From Lacisediminihabitans changchengi (GTDB taxonomy: Bacteria; Actinomycetota; Actinomycetes; Actinomycetales; Microbacteriaceae), in assembly GCF_016634425.1 (NCBI RefSeq), contig NZ_JAEPES010000004.1, positions 100,925-164,924 on the forward strand: a stretch of DNA of 64,000 nucleotides. Direction: 5' to 3'. The position numbers and the translations under genes were made by a program. Numbering within the stretch: the stretch's first letter is position 1; the number at the start of each line of letters is the position of its first letter. The notes beneath the pieces were generated by a model that saw nothing but the letters and a program-made list of their open reading frames with translations, did not search any database and was not told the origin of the DNA. Positions 56,801 to 64,000 of this stretch are shown one piece after another.

Positions 56801-57557
56801 TGACATCGTTCTCGAGACCAAGGACCTGGTGGCGGGCTACCTCCCCGGCGTCAACATCCTGAACGGCTGCAACGTCTATGTGGGGCGCGGGGAACTGGTC
56901 GGCATCATCGGACCGAACGGTGCCGGCAAGTCGACACTGCTGAAGGCGATCTTCGGTCAGGTAGGAATCCGCAGCGGCGCGATCATCCTGGGGGGCGAGG
57001 AGATCACCGGGCTGAAGGCCGACAAGCTCGTCACCAAGGGCGTCGGCATGGTGCCGCAGAACAACAACGTCTTTCCGAGCCTCACGATCGAGGAGAACCT
57101 CGAGATGGGCGTCTACCAGAAGCCGAAGAGCTACAAGGAACGCATCGACTTCGTCACCAACCTCTTTCCCGAGCTCGGCAAGCGGCTGAAGCAACGCGCC
57201 GGCTCGCTCTCGGGCGGTGAGCGTCAGATGGTGGCGATGTCGCGGGCGCTGATGATGGACCCGTCGGTGCTGTTGCTCGACGAGCCGAGCGCCGGCCTCT
57301 CGCCCGTGCGACAGGACGAGACCTTCATCAACGTTGCCCAGATCAACCGTGCGGGCGTCTCCGTGATGATCGTCGAGCAGAATGCCCGCCGCGCCCTGCA
57401 GATCTGCGACCGCGGCTACGTGCTCGACCAGGGCCGCGACGCATACAGCGGCACCGGTCGCACCCTGATGAACGACCCCAAGGTGATCGAGCTGTACCTC
57501 GGCACCCTGGCGACGGATCACACGGCGACCAGCTCCACCCCCACGGTAGGCGGCTGA
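56790..57557 (+). CDS. livF: Branched-chain amino-acid ABC transporter ATPase LivF
   Basis: 255 residues. Walker A GPNGAGKST, signature LSGGE and Walker B VLLLDEP; the LivF-type MVPQNNNVFPSLTIEENLEMG is present. I start it at the ATG at 56790, 11 bases inside livG, with GAAGAGGG before it. It is last in the operon and is followed by a strong terminator. Confidence 0.93.
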   Translation: MASDDIVLETKDLVAGYLPGVNILNGCNVYVGRGELVGIIGPNGAGKSTLLKAIFGQVGIRSGAIILGGEEITGLKADKLVTKGVGMVPQNNNVFPSLTIEENLEMGVYQKPKSYKERIDFVTNLFPELGKRLKQRAGSLSGGERQMVAMSRALMMDPSVLLLDEPSAGLSPVRQDETFINVAQINRAGVSVMIVEQNARRALQICDRGYVLDQGRDAYSGTGRTLMNDPKVIELYLGTLATDHTATSSTPTVGG

Positions 57558-57575
57558 CACCTCACCCGAACGACG

Positions 57576-57608
57576 ACGGCCCGGGGCACACGCCCCGGGC
57601 CGTTTTTC
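57576..57608 (+). terminator. Rho-independent terminator of livHMGF
   Basis: ACGGCCCGGGG pairs perfectly with CCCCGGGCCGT across six bases and is followed by TTTTC, 18 bases after the livF stop. Confidence 0.9.
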
Positions 57609-57622
57609 GTGCCCCCGGCAGC

Positions 57623-57664
57623 CAACAGGACAGCGGGCGCCCTACTCCCGAATCTGTCCTGTCG
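57623..57664. repeat. Hairpin repeat family D, copy 1
   Basis: CAACAGGACAG pairs with CTGTCCTGTCG (10 of 11). The interior GCGGGC and CCCGAATC blocks recur at 61539-61580 in the same orientation. Confidence 0.7.
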
Positions 57665-57708
57665 ATGGACGGTTTGGTCATCTCACCATGGTGACTGTCG
57701 GGCACGCA

Positions 57709-57740
57709 GAACGGCCCCGGTCCGAAGACCGGGGCCGTTC
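57709..57740 (-). terminator. Terminator of the livK gene
   Basis: A 14-bp perfect stem GAACGGCCCCGGTC/GACCGGGGCCGTTC. On the minus strand the loop is the very stable TTCG tetraloop, so it is best read as the end of the binding-protein transcript, 17 bases past its stop. Confidence 0.8.
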
Positions 57741-57756
57741 GTGTGGAGCGGCTGCC

Positions 57757-59037
57757 TTACTTGCTCAGGTCGCCGAACTCCTTGGTCTCGTACTCGGTCT
57801 TGTTGCCGGCCGCGTACTTGTAGATAGAGATGTACGCCTGCGACGGGTCACCGTTCTTGTCGAACGTGATCGGGCCGGAGATGCCGTCGTAGTTGGCCTT
57901 CTTGCCAGCGTTGATCAGATCCGCGCACTCGGAGAAGGTCGTGCACTTCGTGCCGTCCTTCGAGACCGAGATGAGGTTCTTCTGCAGGTCGGGACCGGTA
58001 GTTCCCTTGGCCTGCAGCGCGGAGAGTGCAAGAAGCACGGTCGCGTCGTAGGACTCGGGAGCGTAGCTGAAGACGGTGAGGGCCTTGTTGCCCTCCTTCT
58101 TCACCAGCGCCTGAAGCTTCGACTGGAAGGAGTCGGACGCGTTCACACCAGGGTTGGTGAACTGCGCACCGGCGATGTCGACGTCGGTGTAGTCCTCGGT
58201 GATAACGCCATAATTGCCGTCCGTGCCGTAGAACTTCTTGAAGTCGAAGTTGTTCTTCTTCAGCTCCGGAACGATCGCCTTGATCTGGTCGAACGAGATG
58301 ACGATGAGCGCGTCGGGGTTCGGCGCGAGCACCTGCGTGACCTCGGACGAGAAGCTGGTCGCCGCGGGGTCATACGACACATTCGCCGCGACGGTCGCGC
58401 CGCCGTCTTCGAGCGCCTTCTTGACGTTATCGTCGAGGCCCTGGCCGTAAGAGTCGTTCTGGTACAGGATCGACACGTTGGTCGCGCCATCCTTCAGCAC
58501 CTTTTGACCGAGCACGCGGCCCTGCAACACGTCAGACGGCGCAGTACGGAAGTAGTAACCGTCATCCGCGTAGGTCGAGAACGTCGGCGAGGTGTTGGCC
58601 GGCGAGATCTGAACGACCTGCGCCTTGGTCACCTGGTCGATGAAGGAGAGCGAGACGCTGGAGGATGCCGCACCGACGATGGCCGAGACCTTGTCGGCCA
58701 GCAACGCGGTCGCCGAGGTGGTCGCGATGTTGGTCGAAGTGTCACCGGAGTCCTTGTCCTCCACCGTGACCTTGATGCCCTTCTTGGCCGCGTTGATCTC
58801 CTGCGCTGCCAGGTGCACGCCGGCGAACTCGGGCGGGCCGAGGACCGCGAGAGAGCCGGTCTGCGGAAGGATGGTTCCGATCTTGAGGGACAGGTCCTTG
58901 CTGTTGGACGAGTCGCCGGATCCGGACGCGCAGCCGCTCAGGACGAGCGCGGTGGCGCCGAGGACGGCCAGGCCAGCCAGCGCGCCCTTGACGGACTTCG
59001 AGCGCGAGGCCGAGGTGGCCGTAGCGAATGCTCTCAT
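57757..59037 (-). CDS. livK: ABC transporter substrate-binding lipoprotein, branched-chain amino acids
   Basis: 426 residues, a lipoprotein with lipobox LSGC (Cys36). The Peripla_BP_6 fold is visible: LKIGTILPQTGSLAVLG, TVEDKDSGDTSTNIATTSATALLADKVSAIVGAASS, LYQNDSYGQGL. It faces livHMGF convergently and should serve it by trapping branched-chain amino acids outside the cell. A GTTAC-type palindrome lies 101-120 bases upstream. Confidence 0.9.
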   Translation of the reverse strand: MRAFATATSASRSKSVKGALAGLAVLGATALVLSGCASGSGDSSNSKDLSLKIGTILPQTGSLAVLGPPEFAGVHLAAQEINAAKKGIKVTVEDKDSGDTSTNIATTSATALLADKVSAIVGAASSSVSLSFIDQVTKAQVVQISPANTSPTFSTYADDGYYFRTAPSDVLQGRVLGQKVLKDGATNVSILYQNDSYGQGLDDNVKKALEDGGATVAANVSYDPAATSFSSEVTQVLAPNPDALIVISFDQIKAIVPELKKNNFDFKKFYGTDGNYGVITEDYTDVDIAGAQFTNPGVNASDSFQSKLQALVKKEGNKALTVFSYAPESYDATVLLALSALQAKGTTGPDLQKNLISVSKDGTKCTTFSECADLINAGKKANYDGISGPITFDKNGDPSQAYISIYKYAAGNKTEYETKEFGDLSK

Positions 59038-59137
59038 TGTGCTCCTTGATTGTGGAATGTGTTCACAACACAGCGGTACCCACGGGCCACGCCATGGTCA
59101 CAAGCTACGGCCCGTACGGTGCGGGCACAATACGACC

Positions 59138-59181
59138 GTGTTACAGCCCTGTAACACGCGCTAATCGTTACTTTCCGTTAC
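59138..59181. promoter_or_regulatory. GTTAC-n6-GTAAC palindrome and repeats upstream of livK (GlnR-like box)
   Basis: GTGTTACAG-CC-CTGTAACAC (59138-59157) is a perfect palindrome and reads GTTAC-n6-GTAAC, close to the actinobacterial GlnR half-site arrangement gTnAC-n6-GaAAC. Two more GTTAC words follow (59167-59171 and 59177-59181), five bases apart. Nitrogen control of an amino-acid binding protein is plausible but inferred. Confidence 0.45.
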
Positions 59182-59190
59182 CCGAGCAAC

Positions 59191-60474
59191 TCATTCCGTA
59201 GCTGTGCCGACCCGGGAGAAACGATTTTCGCCGTCGTAGCGGTACAGGCCGTAGTGAGCGGGATGCGGGTCGCCCGACCGGTCGAACGCGATCGCGCCCG
59301 TGAGTCCGTCGTAGTCGACGTCGCCATGGTTGCGCAGCACGGTGAGGCACTCCGCATAGCTCGTGCACTTGATGCCGCGGGAAGAGACACCGGGCAACGC
59401 CGTCGCGACCGCGACGCCGGAGTCGTTCCCGGCGCTCTCCGCAGCCAGCGCCGCGAGCACGGTCGCGTCGTAAGCCTCCGCCGCGTAGAGGGTGTTCTCC
59501 ACGGTGGGGTCCACCGCCCTGAGCGCTGCGAGGAAACCCGCTCCGGCATCGACTCCCTCGAGCACACCGTTCACGTTCAGCAGCGTGCCGTTCGGCAGCG
59601 CCTGCGAATAGTCCGCCAGGTTCGCGCTGGTGAGCCAGAGCTTCTCGTGCCCGAGCCCCGCCGCGGTGAGAGCGGCGATGACTGACCTGTTCTGGTCCAT
59701 CGCACCGAACGTACTCACCAGCACCACGGCATCCGGAGCGGTCTTCGCCACGGCCGCCGCGATGGGGGCGAAGTCGGTGGTCGTCGCCGTGTACGCCTCG
59801 GACGACACCAGCCCGCCGCCGTGCGCGAGCAGGCCTGTCGCCAGGGACGAACGGATGTCGCGGCTCGTCGCGTCGTCGGCGTACACGATCGCGACCCTCG
59901 CCGCCGCACCCCCGCTCGCTGCGGCCCTGGTTGCTGCCGTAGCGGCGAACACCGAGGCGAGCACCGCTCCCTGGTCTGCCGCACTCGGAACGGTACGGAA
60001 GAAATATCCGCCCTGCAGCGCAGAGAGCCGCACGGAGGTCGCGGCCGGGCTGATCAGGGGAATTCGTGCGGCGAGCGCCGTCGGGTACAGCCGCTCGGCG
60101 AGAGCCGACGACGAGGGTCCGACGATCACGTCCACTCCCTTGGCCTGCAGCGCCGCGAGCGAGGTCTCGGCGGTGGTGCTGCTCACGTCGCCCGAGTCGG
60201 CGGGCACGATCTCCGCCGGCCTGCCGAGCACTCCACCCGCGGCGTTGATGGCAGCGACGGCGGCCTTCACGCCGTCGGCCTGGGCGGGACCCAGGTAGGA
60301 GGCGGTGCCGGTGAGGGGGAACAGGGTGCCGACGCGGAGAACGCCGTCCCCCGCCGGCACGGAGGCTGGGGAGGTCGGCATGGGCGCGGTGTGGGAAGAC
60401 GCTGGTGACGCTGTGGTGCAGGCGGCGAGCAGCAGCACGAGCGGCACGGCAAGCAGGGCGAAGCGGACGGGCAT
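59191..60474 (-). CDS. Second ABC transporter substrate-binding lipoprotein, LivK-like
   Basis: 427 residues; lipobox LAAC with Cys19 and a Ser/Pro linker. The Peripla_BP_6 fold shares LRVGTLFPLTGTASYLGPA, VDVIVGPSSSALAERLYP and YDATVLAALAAESAGN with the first livK, so the two are diverged paralogues. Its ligand probably differs. No dedicated permease is adjacent; it may share livHMGF. Confidence 0.88.
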   Translation of the reverse strand: MPVRFALLAVPLVLLLAACTTASPASSHTAPMPTSPASVPAGDGVLRVGTLFPLTGTASYLGPAQADGVKAAVAAINAAGGVLGRPAEIVPADSGDVSSTTAETSLAALQAKGVDVIVGPSSSALAERLYPTALAARIPLISPAATSVRLSALQGGYFFRTVPSAADQGAVLASVFAATAATRAAASGGAAARVAIVYADDATSRDIRSSLATGLLAHGGGLVSSEAYTATTTDFAPIAAAVAKTAPDAVVLVSTFGAMDQNRSVIAALTAAGLGHEKLWLTSANLADYSQALPNGTLLNVNGVLEGVDAGAGFLAALRAVDPTVENTLYAAEAYDATVLAALAAESAGNDSGVAVATALPGVSSRGIKCTSYAECLTVLRNHGDVDYDGLTGAIAFDRSGDPHPAHYGLYRYDGENRFSRVGTATE

Positions 60475-60516
60475 CGAGATCCTTGGTGGGTGAGGTGATC
60501 CGACCCTAGCCGCGGT

Positions 60517-61449
60517 TCAGACCACGGTCGCCGCGGCACGGCGCGCCGAGCGGCCCGCCCGCACGAGGTCGAAGGTCAGAAGCGCCAGTGCGAACCAGAC
60601 CAGCGCGAAGCCGACCCAGCGCACCGCGGTGATCGGCTCGTGCAGCAGGACGGCACCGAGCGCGAACTGCAGCAGCGGAGTGAGGTATTGAACGAAGCCG
60701 ATCGTGACGAGCGGCAGGCGCCGTGACGCGGCGGCGAACAGCAGCAGCGGAATGGCGGTGGCGACACCCACCCCGATGAGCAGCAGAACGTTGGCCGTGC
60801 CCGCCATGCCGAAGGTGAGCCCCGCGGTGGCTCCCACGATCACGAGCTGCACGATGGCGACCGGGGTGAGCCAGGCGGTCTCGAGGATGAGGCCGCTGAG
60901 GGCGTCGACCCGCGGACCCACGCGCTTCTTGATCAGGCCGTAGAACCCGAACGAGAAGGCGAGGCTGAGCGCGATCCACGGGAATGCACCGTAGTTGATG
61001 GCGATGACCAGCACCGCGACGGCGCTGATGCCGACCGCAGTCCACTGCAGCGACCGCAGACGCTCGCGCAGAAAGATGACTCCCAGCAAGACGGTGACGA
61101 TCGGGTTGATGAAGTATCCGAGCGAGGTCTCGATCACGTGGCCGGTCACCGTGCCGAAGACGAAGACCTGCCAGTTGATGTAGATGAACACCGCGGCGAG
61201 CGCCATGGTGCCGAGCAGACGCGGCTGACGGACGATGGCGATCATTGCGGGCCAGGAGCGGGTGATCGTTACCAGCAGAGCACAGAACAGCAGACTGAAC
61301 AGGATGCGCCAACCGACGATCTCGAAGGCGCCGGTCGGGGCGAGCAGCAGAAAGTAGACGGGGAGAAAACCCCAGAGCAGGTACGCGCCAATCGCGAAGA
61401 TGATGCCGGAGCGTACGGGCCGAGGTGGGGCGGGGGGCGCAGACGTCAC
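60517..61449 (-). CDS. rarD: RarD/EamA-family transporter
   Basis: 310 residues, ten helices in two EamA repeats, the RarD subgroup (GAYLLWGFLPVYFLLLAPTGAFEIVGWRILFSLLF). It is a probable drug/metabolite exporter. It is 42 bases upstream of the second LivK gene and may be co-transcribed with it. Confidence 0.88.
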   Translation of the reverse strand: MTSAPPAPPRPVRSGIIFAIGAYLLWGFLPVYFLLLAPTGAFEIVGWRILFSLLFCALLVTITRSWPAMIAIVRQPRLLGTMALAAVFIYINWQVFVFGTVTGHVIETSLGYFINPIVTVLLGVIFLRERLRSLQWTAVGISAVAVLVIAINYGAFPWIALSLAFSFGFYGLIKKRVGPRVDALSGLILETAWLTPVAIVQLVIVGATAGLTFGMAGTANVLLLIGVGVATAIPLLLFAAASRRLPLVTIGFVQYLTPLLQFALGAVLLHEPITAVRWVGFALVWFALALLTFDLVRAGRSARRAAATVV

Positions 61450-61538
61450 CCGTCGAATCTAGTGGTGCCGGAGAACGAGGCGGGCGCGGTGGGCAGGTGC
61501 TGGCGCTGTGCGTGCGCTGCTCGCATCCGGTGGGCCAT

Positions 61539-61609
61539 CAACAGGATGCGCGGGCCGACACGCCCGAATCCATCCTGTTGAGCGACGAAATGGCGAACAC
61601 ATCCTGTTG
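61539..61609. repeat. Hairpin repeat family D, copy 2, plus an extra arm
   Basis: CAACAGGATG (61539-61548) pairs exactly with CATCCTGTTG (61571-61580), and a third CATCCTGTTG lies at 61600-61609. GCGGGC and CCCGAATC blocks match copy 1 at 57623. The 248-bp gap between rarD and groES contains nothing else I recognise apart from the groES terminator. Confidence 0.7.
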
Positions 61610-61648
61610 ACCGACGAGGGGGTGGGGGCCCACCGCCACCGCTTAACG

Positions 61649-61682
61649 ACACAGGCCCACCGGAGAACCGGTGGGCCTGTGT
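61649..61682 (-). terminator. Terminator of groES
   Basis: ACACAGGCCCACCGG pairs perfectly with CCGGTGGGCCTGTGT across AGAA, 16 bases past the groES stop. Confidence 0.85.
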
Positions 61683-61697
61683 GCGTGATGCGGGGTG

Positions 61698-61991
61698 TTA
61701 GCCGACGATCGCGAGCACGTCGCGAGCCGACAGCACGAGGAAGTCGTCGCCGCCGTACTTGACCTCGGTTCCGCCGTACTTCGAGTAGATGATCTTGTCG
61801 CCAACGGCGATGTCGAGCGGAACGCGGTTGCCGTTGTCGTCGATACGACCGGGTCCTACCGCGACGACCTCGCCCTCCTGGGGCTTCTCCTTCGCGGTGT
61901 CGGGGATGACCAGACCGGAAGCGGTGGTCTGCTCGGCCTCGACCTGCCGGATGACAATGCGATCTTCGAGCGGCTTGATGCTAACCGACAC
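61698..61991 (-). CDS. groES: Co-chaperonin GroES
   Basis: 97-residue co-chaperonin ([29 protein letters not shown], mobile loop 17-33, then [26 protein letters not shown]). It caps GroEL during folding. I start it at the GTG at 61991, with AAGAAGAGG upstream; the frame stays open further up through the promoter but is not conserved. Two CIRCE operators precede it, so HrcA repression is expected. groEL does not follow; a terminator does. Confidence 0.96.
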   Translation of the reverse strand: MSVSIKPLEDRIVIRQVEAEQTTASGLVIPDTAKEKPQEGEVVAVGPGRIDDNGNRVPLDIAVGDKIIYSKYGGTEVKYGGDDFLVLSARDVLAIVG

Positions 61992-62042
61992 GGTTGACCT
62001 CTTCTTTCTGAACTTCACGGTGTTCATGTACACAGTCTTGGG

Positions 62043-62069
62043 TTGGCACACTCACTACGAGAGTGCCAG
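62043..62069. promoter_or_regulatory. CIRCE-like HrcA operator, site 1
   Basis: TTGGCACAC-n9-GAGTGCCAG, 7 of 9 in each half of the CIRCE consensus TTAGCACTC-n9-GAGTGCTAA. It lies about 52 bases before the groES start. Confidence 0.8.
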
Positions 62070-62088
62070 AACCACTGTACGACGTGCG

Positions 62089-62115
62089 CTAGCACTCGTG
62101 CAAGGCGAGTGCCAA
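62089..62115. promoter_or_regulatory. CIRCE HrcA operator, site 2
   Basis: CTAGCACTC-n9-GAGTGCCAA, 8 of 9 in each half of the CIRCE consensus. Sites 1 and 2 are 46 bases apart centre to centre, in the leader between groES and the divergent methyltransferase gene. Confidence 0.9.
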
Positions 62116-62161
62116 TTGCGCCGAGTGTCACTCGCTCCGCAGCGCTTGCTACGGTTGCCCG

Positions 62162-63349
62162 ATGGATTCCTCCGAGCTCGTCGAGCTGCTCTCGTCCGAG
62201 GGCCTTAACCTGCTCGATTCGCTCGCGCCATGGAAGTCGACGGATGACGTGCTCGCCGCCGTCAGCACACTCCGCAAGGCGGGCCACTCCCCCGCGCTCG
62301 TCGCCGCGGCATTGAGCCAGTCGAAGCTCCGCGCCAAGGCCGTCGGCAAGTTCGGCCCCTTCGCCTCGCGCATGCTGTTCACCGAGGCGGGTCTCGAGCA
62401 GGCGACGCGGCTGCAGGTCGCCGCGCTGCATGCTGGTCGATTCCAGTCGGCCGGGCTCACGAGCATCGCCGACCTCGGCAGCGGCATCGGCGGGGACGCG
62501 ATGGCGATCGCCGCGCTCGACCTCGCGGTCACCGCGGTCGAACTCGACGAGGTGACGGCCGCCATCGCCGCATACAACCTGGCCCCGTTCGACAATGCGA
62601 CGGTGCTGAACGCCGACGTGACCGCCGTCGACACGAGCGACTTCGACGGGCTGTATCTCGACCCCGCCCGACGCACTGCCGGGCACAGCAACACCTCGCG
62701 CATCACCGACCCCGCCGATTATTCGCCGACACTCGACTTCGCGTTCGCGCTGGCCGGCTCGAAGCCCACCGGCATCAAGCTCGGCCCCGGCATCGACCGC
62801 GACCTCATCCCGGTCGAGGCAGAGGCGCAGTGGGTCTCGGTGGATCGGGATGTTGTGGAGCTCGGGCTATGGTTCGGGGCGGTCGCGCGCCCCGGCATCC
62901 GTCGCTCAGCTCTCGTCATCGGCGCGCACGGTACCGCCGAACTCAGCGCGGACGCCGACAGCGAGGATGCCGAGACGGGCACCATCGGCGAGTATCTGTA
63001 CGAGCCGGACGGCGCCGTCATCCGTGCCCGCCTGATCGGCGACCTGGCACGCCGGGTGGACGCGCGGATGCTCAGCACCGGGATCGCCTACCTCACGTCC
63101 GACACGCTGGTTACCACCCCGTTCGCCAGCGCCTTCCGGGTGTCGGACGTGCTGCCCTACGACGAGCGGACGCTGCGCAAGGAACTCGCCCGGCGCGGCA
63201 TCGGCTCGCTCGAGATCAAGAAGCGAGGGGTGGATGTCGACCCCGCCGCCCTGCGCCGCAAGCTGCAGCTGAAGGGCAAGGCCTCGGCCACGCTGTTCGT
63301 CACCCGCGTAGCAGGCAGGCACACCGCGCTCCTCGCCGAGCGGGTGTGA
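62162..63349 (+). CDS. Class I SAM-dependent methyltransferase with a THUMP-like C-terminal domain
   Basis: 395 residues. SAM motif I is IADLGSGIGGD (102-112), the acidic strand AVELDE (125-130), and LDPARR (166-171) is a signature of this actinobacterial group. The C-terminal 90 residues (LEIKKRGVDVDPAALRRKLQLKGKASATLFVTR) match the THUMP-like domain, so an RNA substrate is likely. It is divergent from groES and close to the second CIRCE site, so heat-shock control is possible. Confidence 0.85.
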   Translation: MDSSELVELLSSEGLNLLDSLAPWKSTDDVLAAVSTLRKAGHSPALVAAALSQSKLRAKAVGKFGPFASRMLFTEAGLEQATRLQVAALHAGRFQSAGLTSIADLGSGIGGDAMAIAALDLAVTAVELDEVTAAIAAYNLAPFDNATVLNADVTAVDTSDFDGLYLDPARRTAGHSNTSRITDPADYSPTLDFAFALAGSKPTGIKLGPGIDRDLIPVEAEAQWVSVDRDVVELGLWFGAVARPGIRRSALVIGAHGTAELSADADSEDAETGTIGEYLYEPDGAVIRARLIGDLARRVDARMLSTGIAYLTSDTLVTTPFASAFRVSDVLPYDERTLRKELARRGIGSLEIKKRGVDVDPAALRRKLQLKGKASATLFVTRVAGRHTALLAERV

Positions 63350-63352
63350 CCC

Positions 63353-63784
63353 CTAGAAGTCGCCGTACCGGTCGGAGCTGATTCCCGCCGCGATCGCCGC
63401 GACGAAGAAGATCACGAAGAAGGCGATGACGATGAGCGCAAACAAAATGCCGACATAGCCGGTGATGATCCCGGTGAGCCACAGGCCCTTGGCATAGGGC
63501 TGACGCTTGACCGCGAGGTGACCGGTGACCACCGCGGCGATGCTCGCGAGGAGTCCGAGCCCCAGGAAGGACAGCACGAGACCGCCGATGCCGGTGATCA
63601 TCGACGCCAGAGAAAGCCCCTGTGGCGGGCCCGGTGTGTATACGGGTGCAGCGGCATAGGGCGCCGGCTGCGGGGTGGTGCCGTAGGCGGGAGGGGCGAT
63701 GGGCGGTACCGGTGCTGACTGCTCCGGGGTCGGGACCGGGATCGGGGGGATCTCGTTCTCAGGCGTGTCGTTCTCGGCTGCCAC
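63353..63784 (-). CDS. DUF4190 membrane protein with a Pro-rich arm
   Basis: 143 residues: an N-terminal Pro/Ala arm (about 1-55), then the two-helix DUF4190 domain (LASMITGIGGLVLSFLGLGLLASIAAVVTGHLAVKRQPYAKGLWLTGIITGYVGILFALIVIAFFVI). Function unknown; such genes often occur as tandem copies, and a second one follows upstream on the same strand. Confidence 0.8.
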   Translation of the reverse strand: MAAENDTPENEIPPIPVPTPEQSAPVPPIAPPAYGTTPQPAPYAAAPVYTPGPPQGLSLASMITGIGGLVLSFLGLGLLASIAAVVTGHLAVKRQPYAKGLWLTGIITGYVGILFALIVIAFFVIFFVAAIAAGISSDRYGDF

Positions 63785-63839
63785 TGTTTCCTCCGCGCTG
63801 GGCTGTATTTCCGCTCAACGCTACCCGAGGGCAAACAGA

Positions 63840-63876
63840 CGATGGGCCCGCGTTCGATACGAACGTGGGCCCATCG
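63840..63876 (-). terminator. Terminator hairpin between the two DUF4190 genes
   Basis: CGATGGGCCC...GGGCCCATCG with an additional inner CGTTCG/CGAACG pairing, 17 bases past the stop of the partial gene. Confidence 0.75.
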
Positions 63877-63892
63877 AATGCCGCGAGAGCTT

Positions 63893-64000
63893 TTAGTAGT
63901 TGCCGCTATCGAACGACCCCGACGATGCACCCGCGATAATTCCCACGATGATGATGATCACCCAGATGATGCCGAAGAAGATGCCGACGTAGCCGAGGAT
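63893..64000 (-). CDS. DUF4190-type membrane protein, C-terminus only (cut by window edge)
   Basis: The last 35 residues (ILGYVGIFFGIIWVIIIIVGIIAG...DSGNY) and TAA stop are visible. They match the end of the neighbouring DUF4190 protein in layout (GYVGI followed by a helix), so it is probably a paralogue. The start lies beyond the window. Confidence 0.65.
   Translation of the reverse strand: MLGYVGIFFGIIWVIIIIVGIIAGASSGSFDSGNY

Overview
This is a high-GC, gene-dense stretch of an actinobacterial chromosome. Several things point to the Microbacteriaceae (Leifsonia/Cryobacterium-type Micrococcales): the 404-residue eukaryote-like NADP isocitrate dehydrogenase, the order pcrA ... sucC-sucD ... 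perM-purN-purH, a guaB/guaB3 pair, groES under CIRCE control without an adjacent groEL, AbiEi/DUF559 proteins, frequent GTG starts, and many dispersed hairpin repeats. I see no prophage, transposase, CRISPR array, rRNA or tRNA. Most of the window is core genome.

Layout. 0.1-6 kb: nagB, then a divergent cluster of YtcJ-like amidohydrolase, YcaC-like cysteine hydrolase, DoxX protein, MFS transporter and MarR regulator, which looks like a regulated degradation/export unit for an unknown small molecule. 6-17.3 kb: a very large secreted subtilisin, then a four-gene ABC export machine (two FtsX-type permeases and two ATPases) with stop/start overlaps. 17.5-20.8 kb: icd, a GNAT acetyltransferase, an alkyltransferase-like protein and an LhgO-type oxidoreductase. 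21-26 kb: an AbiEi/DUF559 protein and a heterodimeric ABC exporter. 26-34 kb, minus strand: purH, purN, perM, a secreted alpha/beta hydrolase, a small membrane protein, sucD and sucC. 34-45 kb: an MpaB-type oxygenase, an orphan AAA ATPase, mmsA, an ene-reductase, the helicase pcrA, a glycerophosphodiesterase and small membrane proteins including a Bax-inhibitor-1 homologue. 45-53 kb, minus strand: a gua region, read guaB, guaB3, khtT, khtU, SURF1, DUF3817, guaA. 53-61.5 kb: a branched-chain amino-acid ABC transporter (livHMGF) facing two binding-protein genes and rarD. 61.6-64 kb: groES with two CIRCE operators, a THUMP-like methyltransferase and two DUF4190 membrane proteins, the second cut by the window edge.

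How the parts work together. icd and sucC, 15 kb apart, carry near-identical inverted repeats about 60 bp before their starts and probably share a regulator. The gua genes form one purine branch and purH/purN another. The most unusual structural signal is the hairpin repeats: at least four sequence families. Three occur as direct-oriented pairs that bracket genes (an AbiEi/DUF559 gene, an AAA ATPase, and livK-livK-rarD), and in several places a repeat overlaps or supplies a stop codon. Other oddities are a probable ATT start for guaA, a LivH permease with an extra secreted domain, a 15-bp tandem repeat that multiplies the start of a MarR gene, and a GuaB3 with Ser in place of the catalytic Cys.
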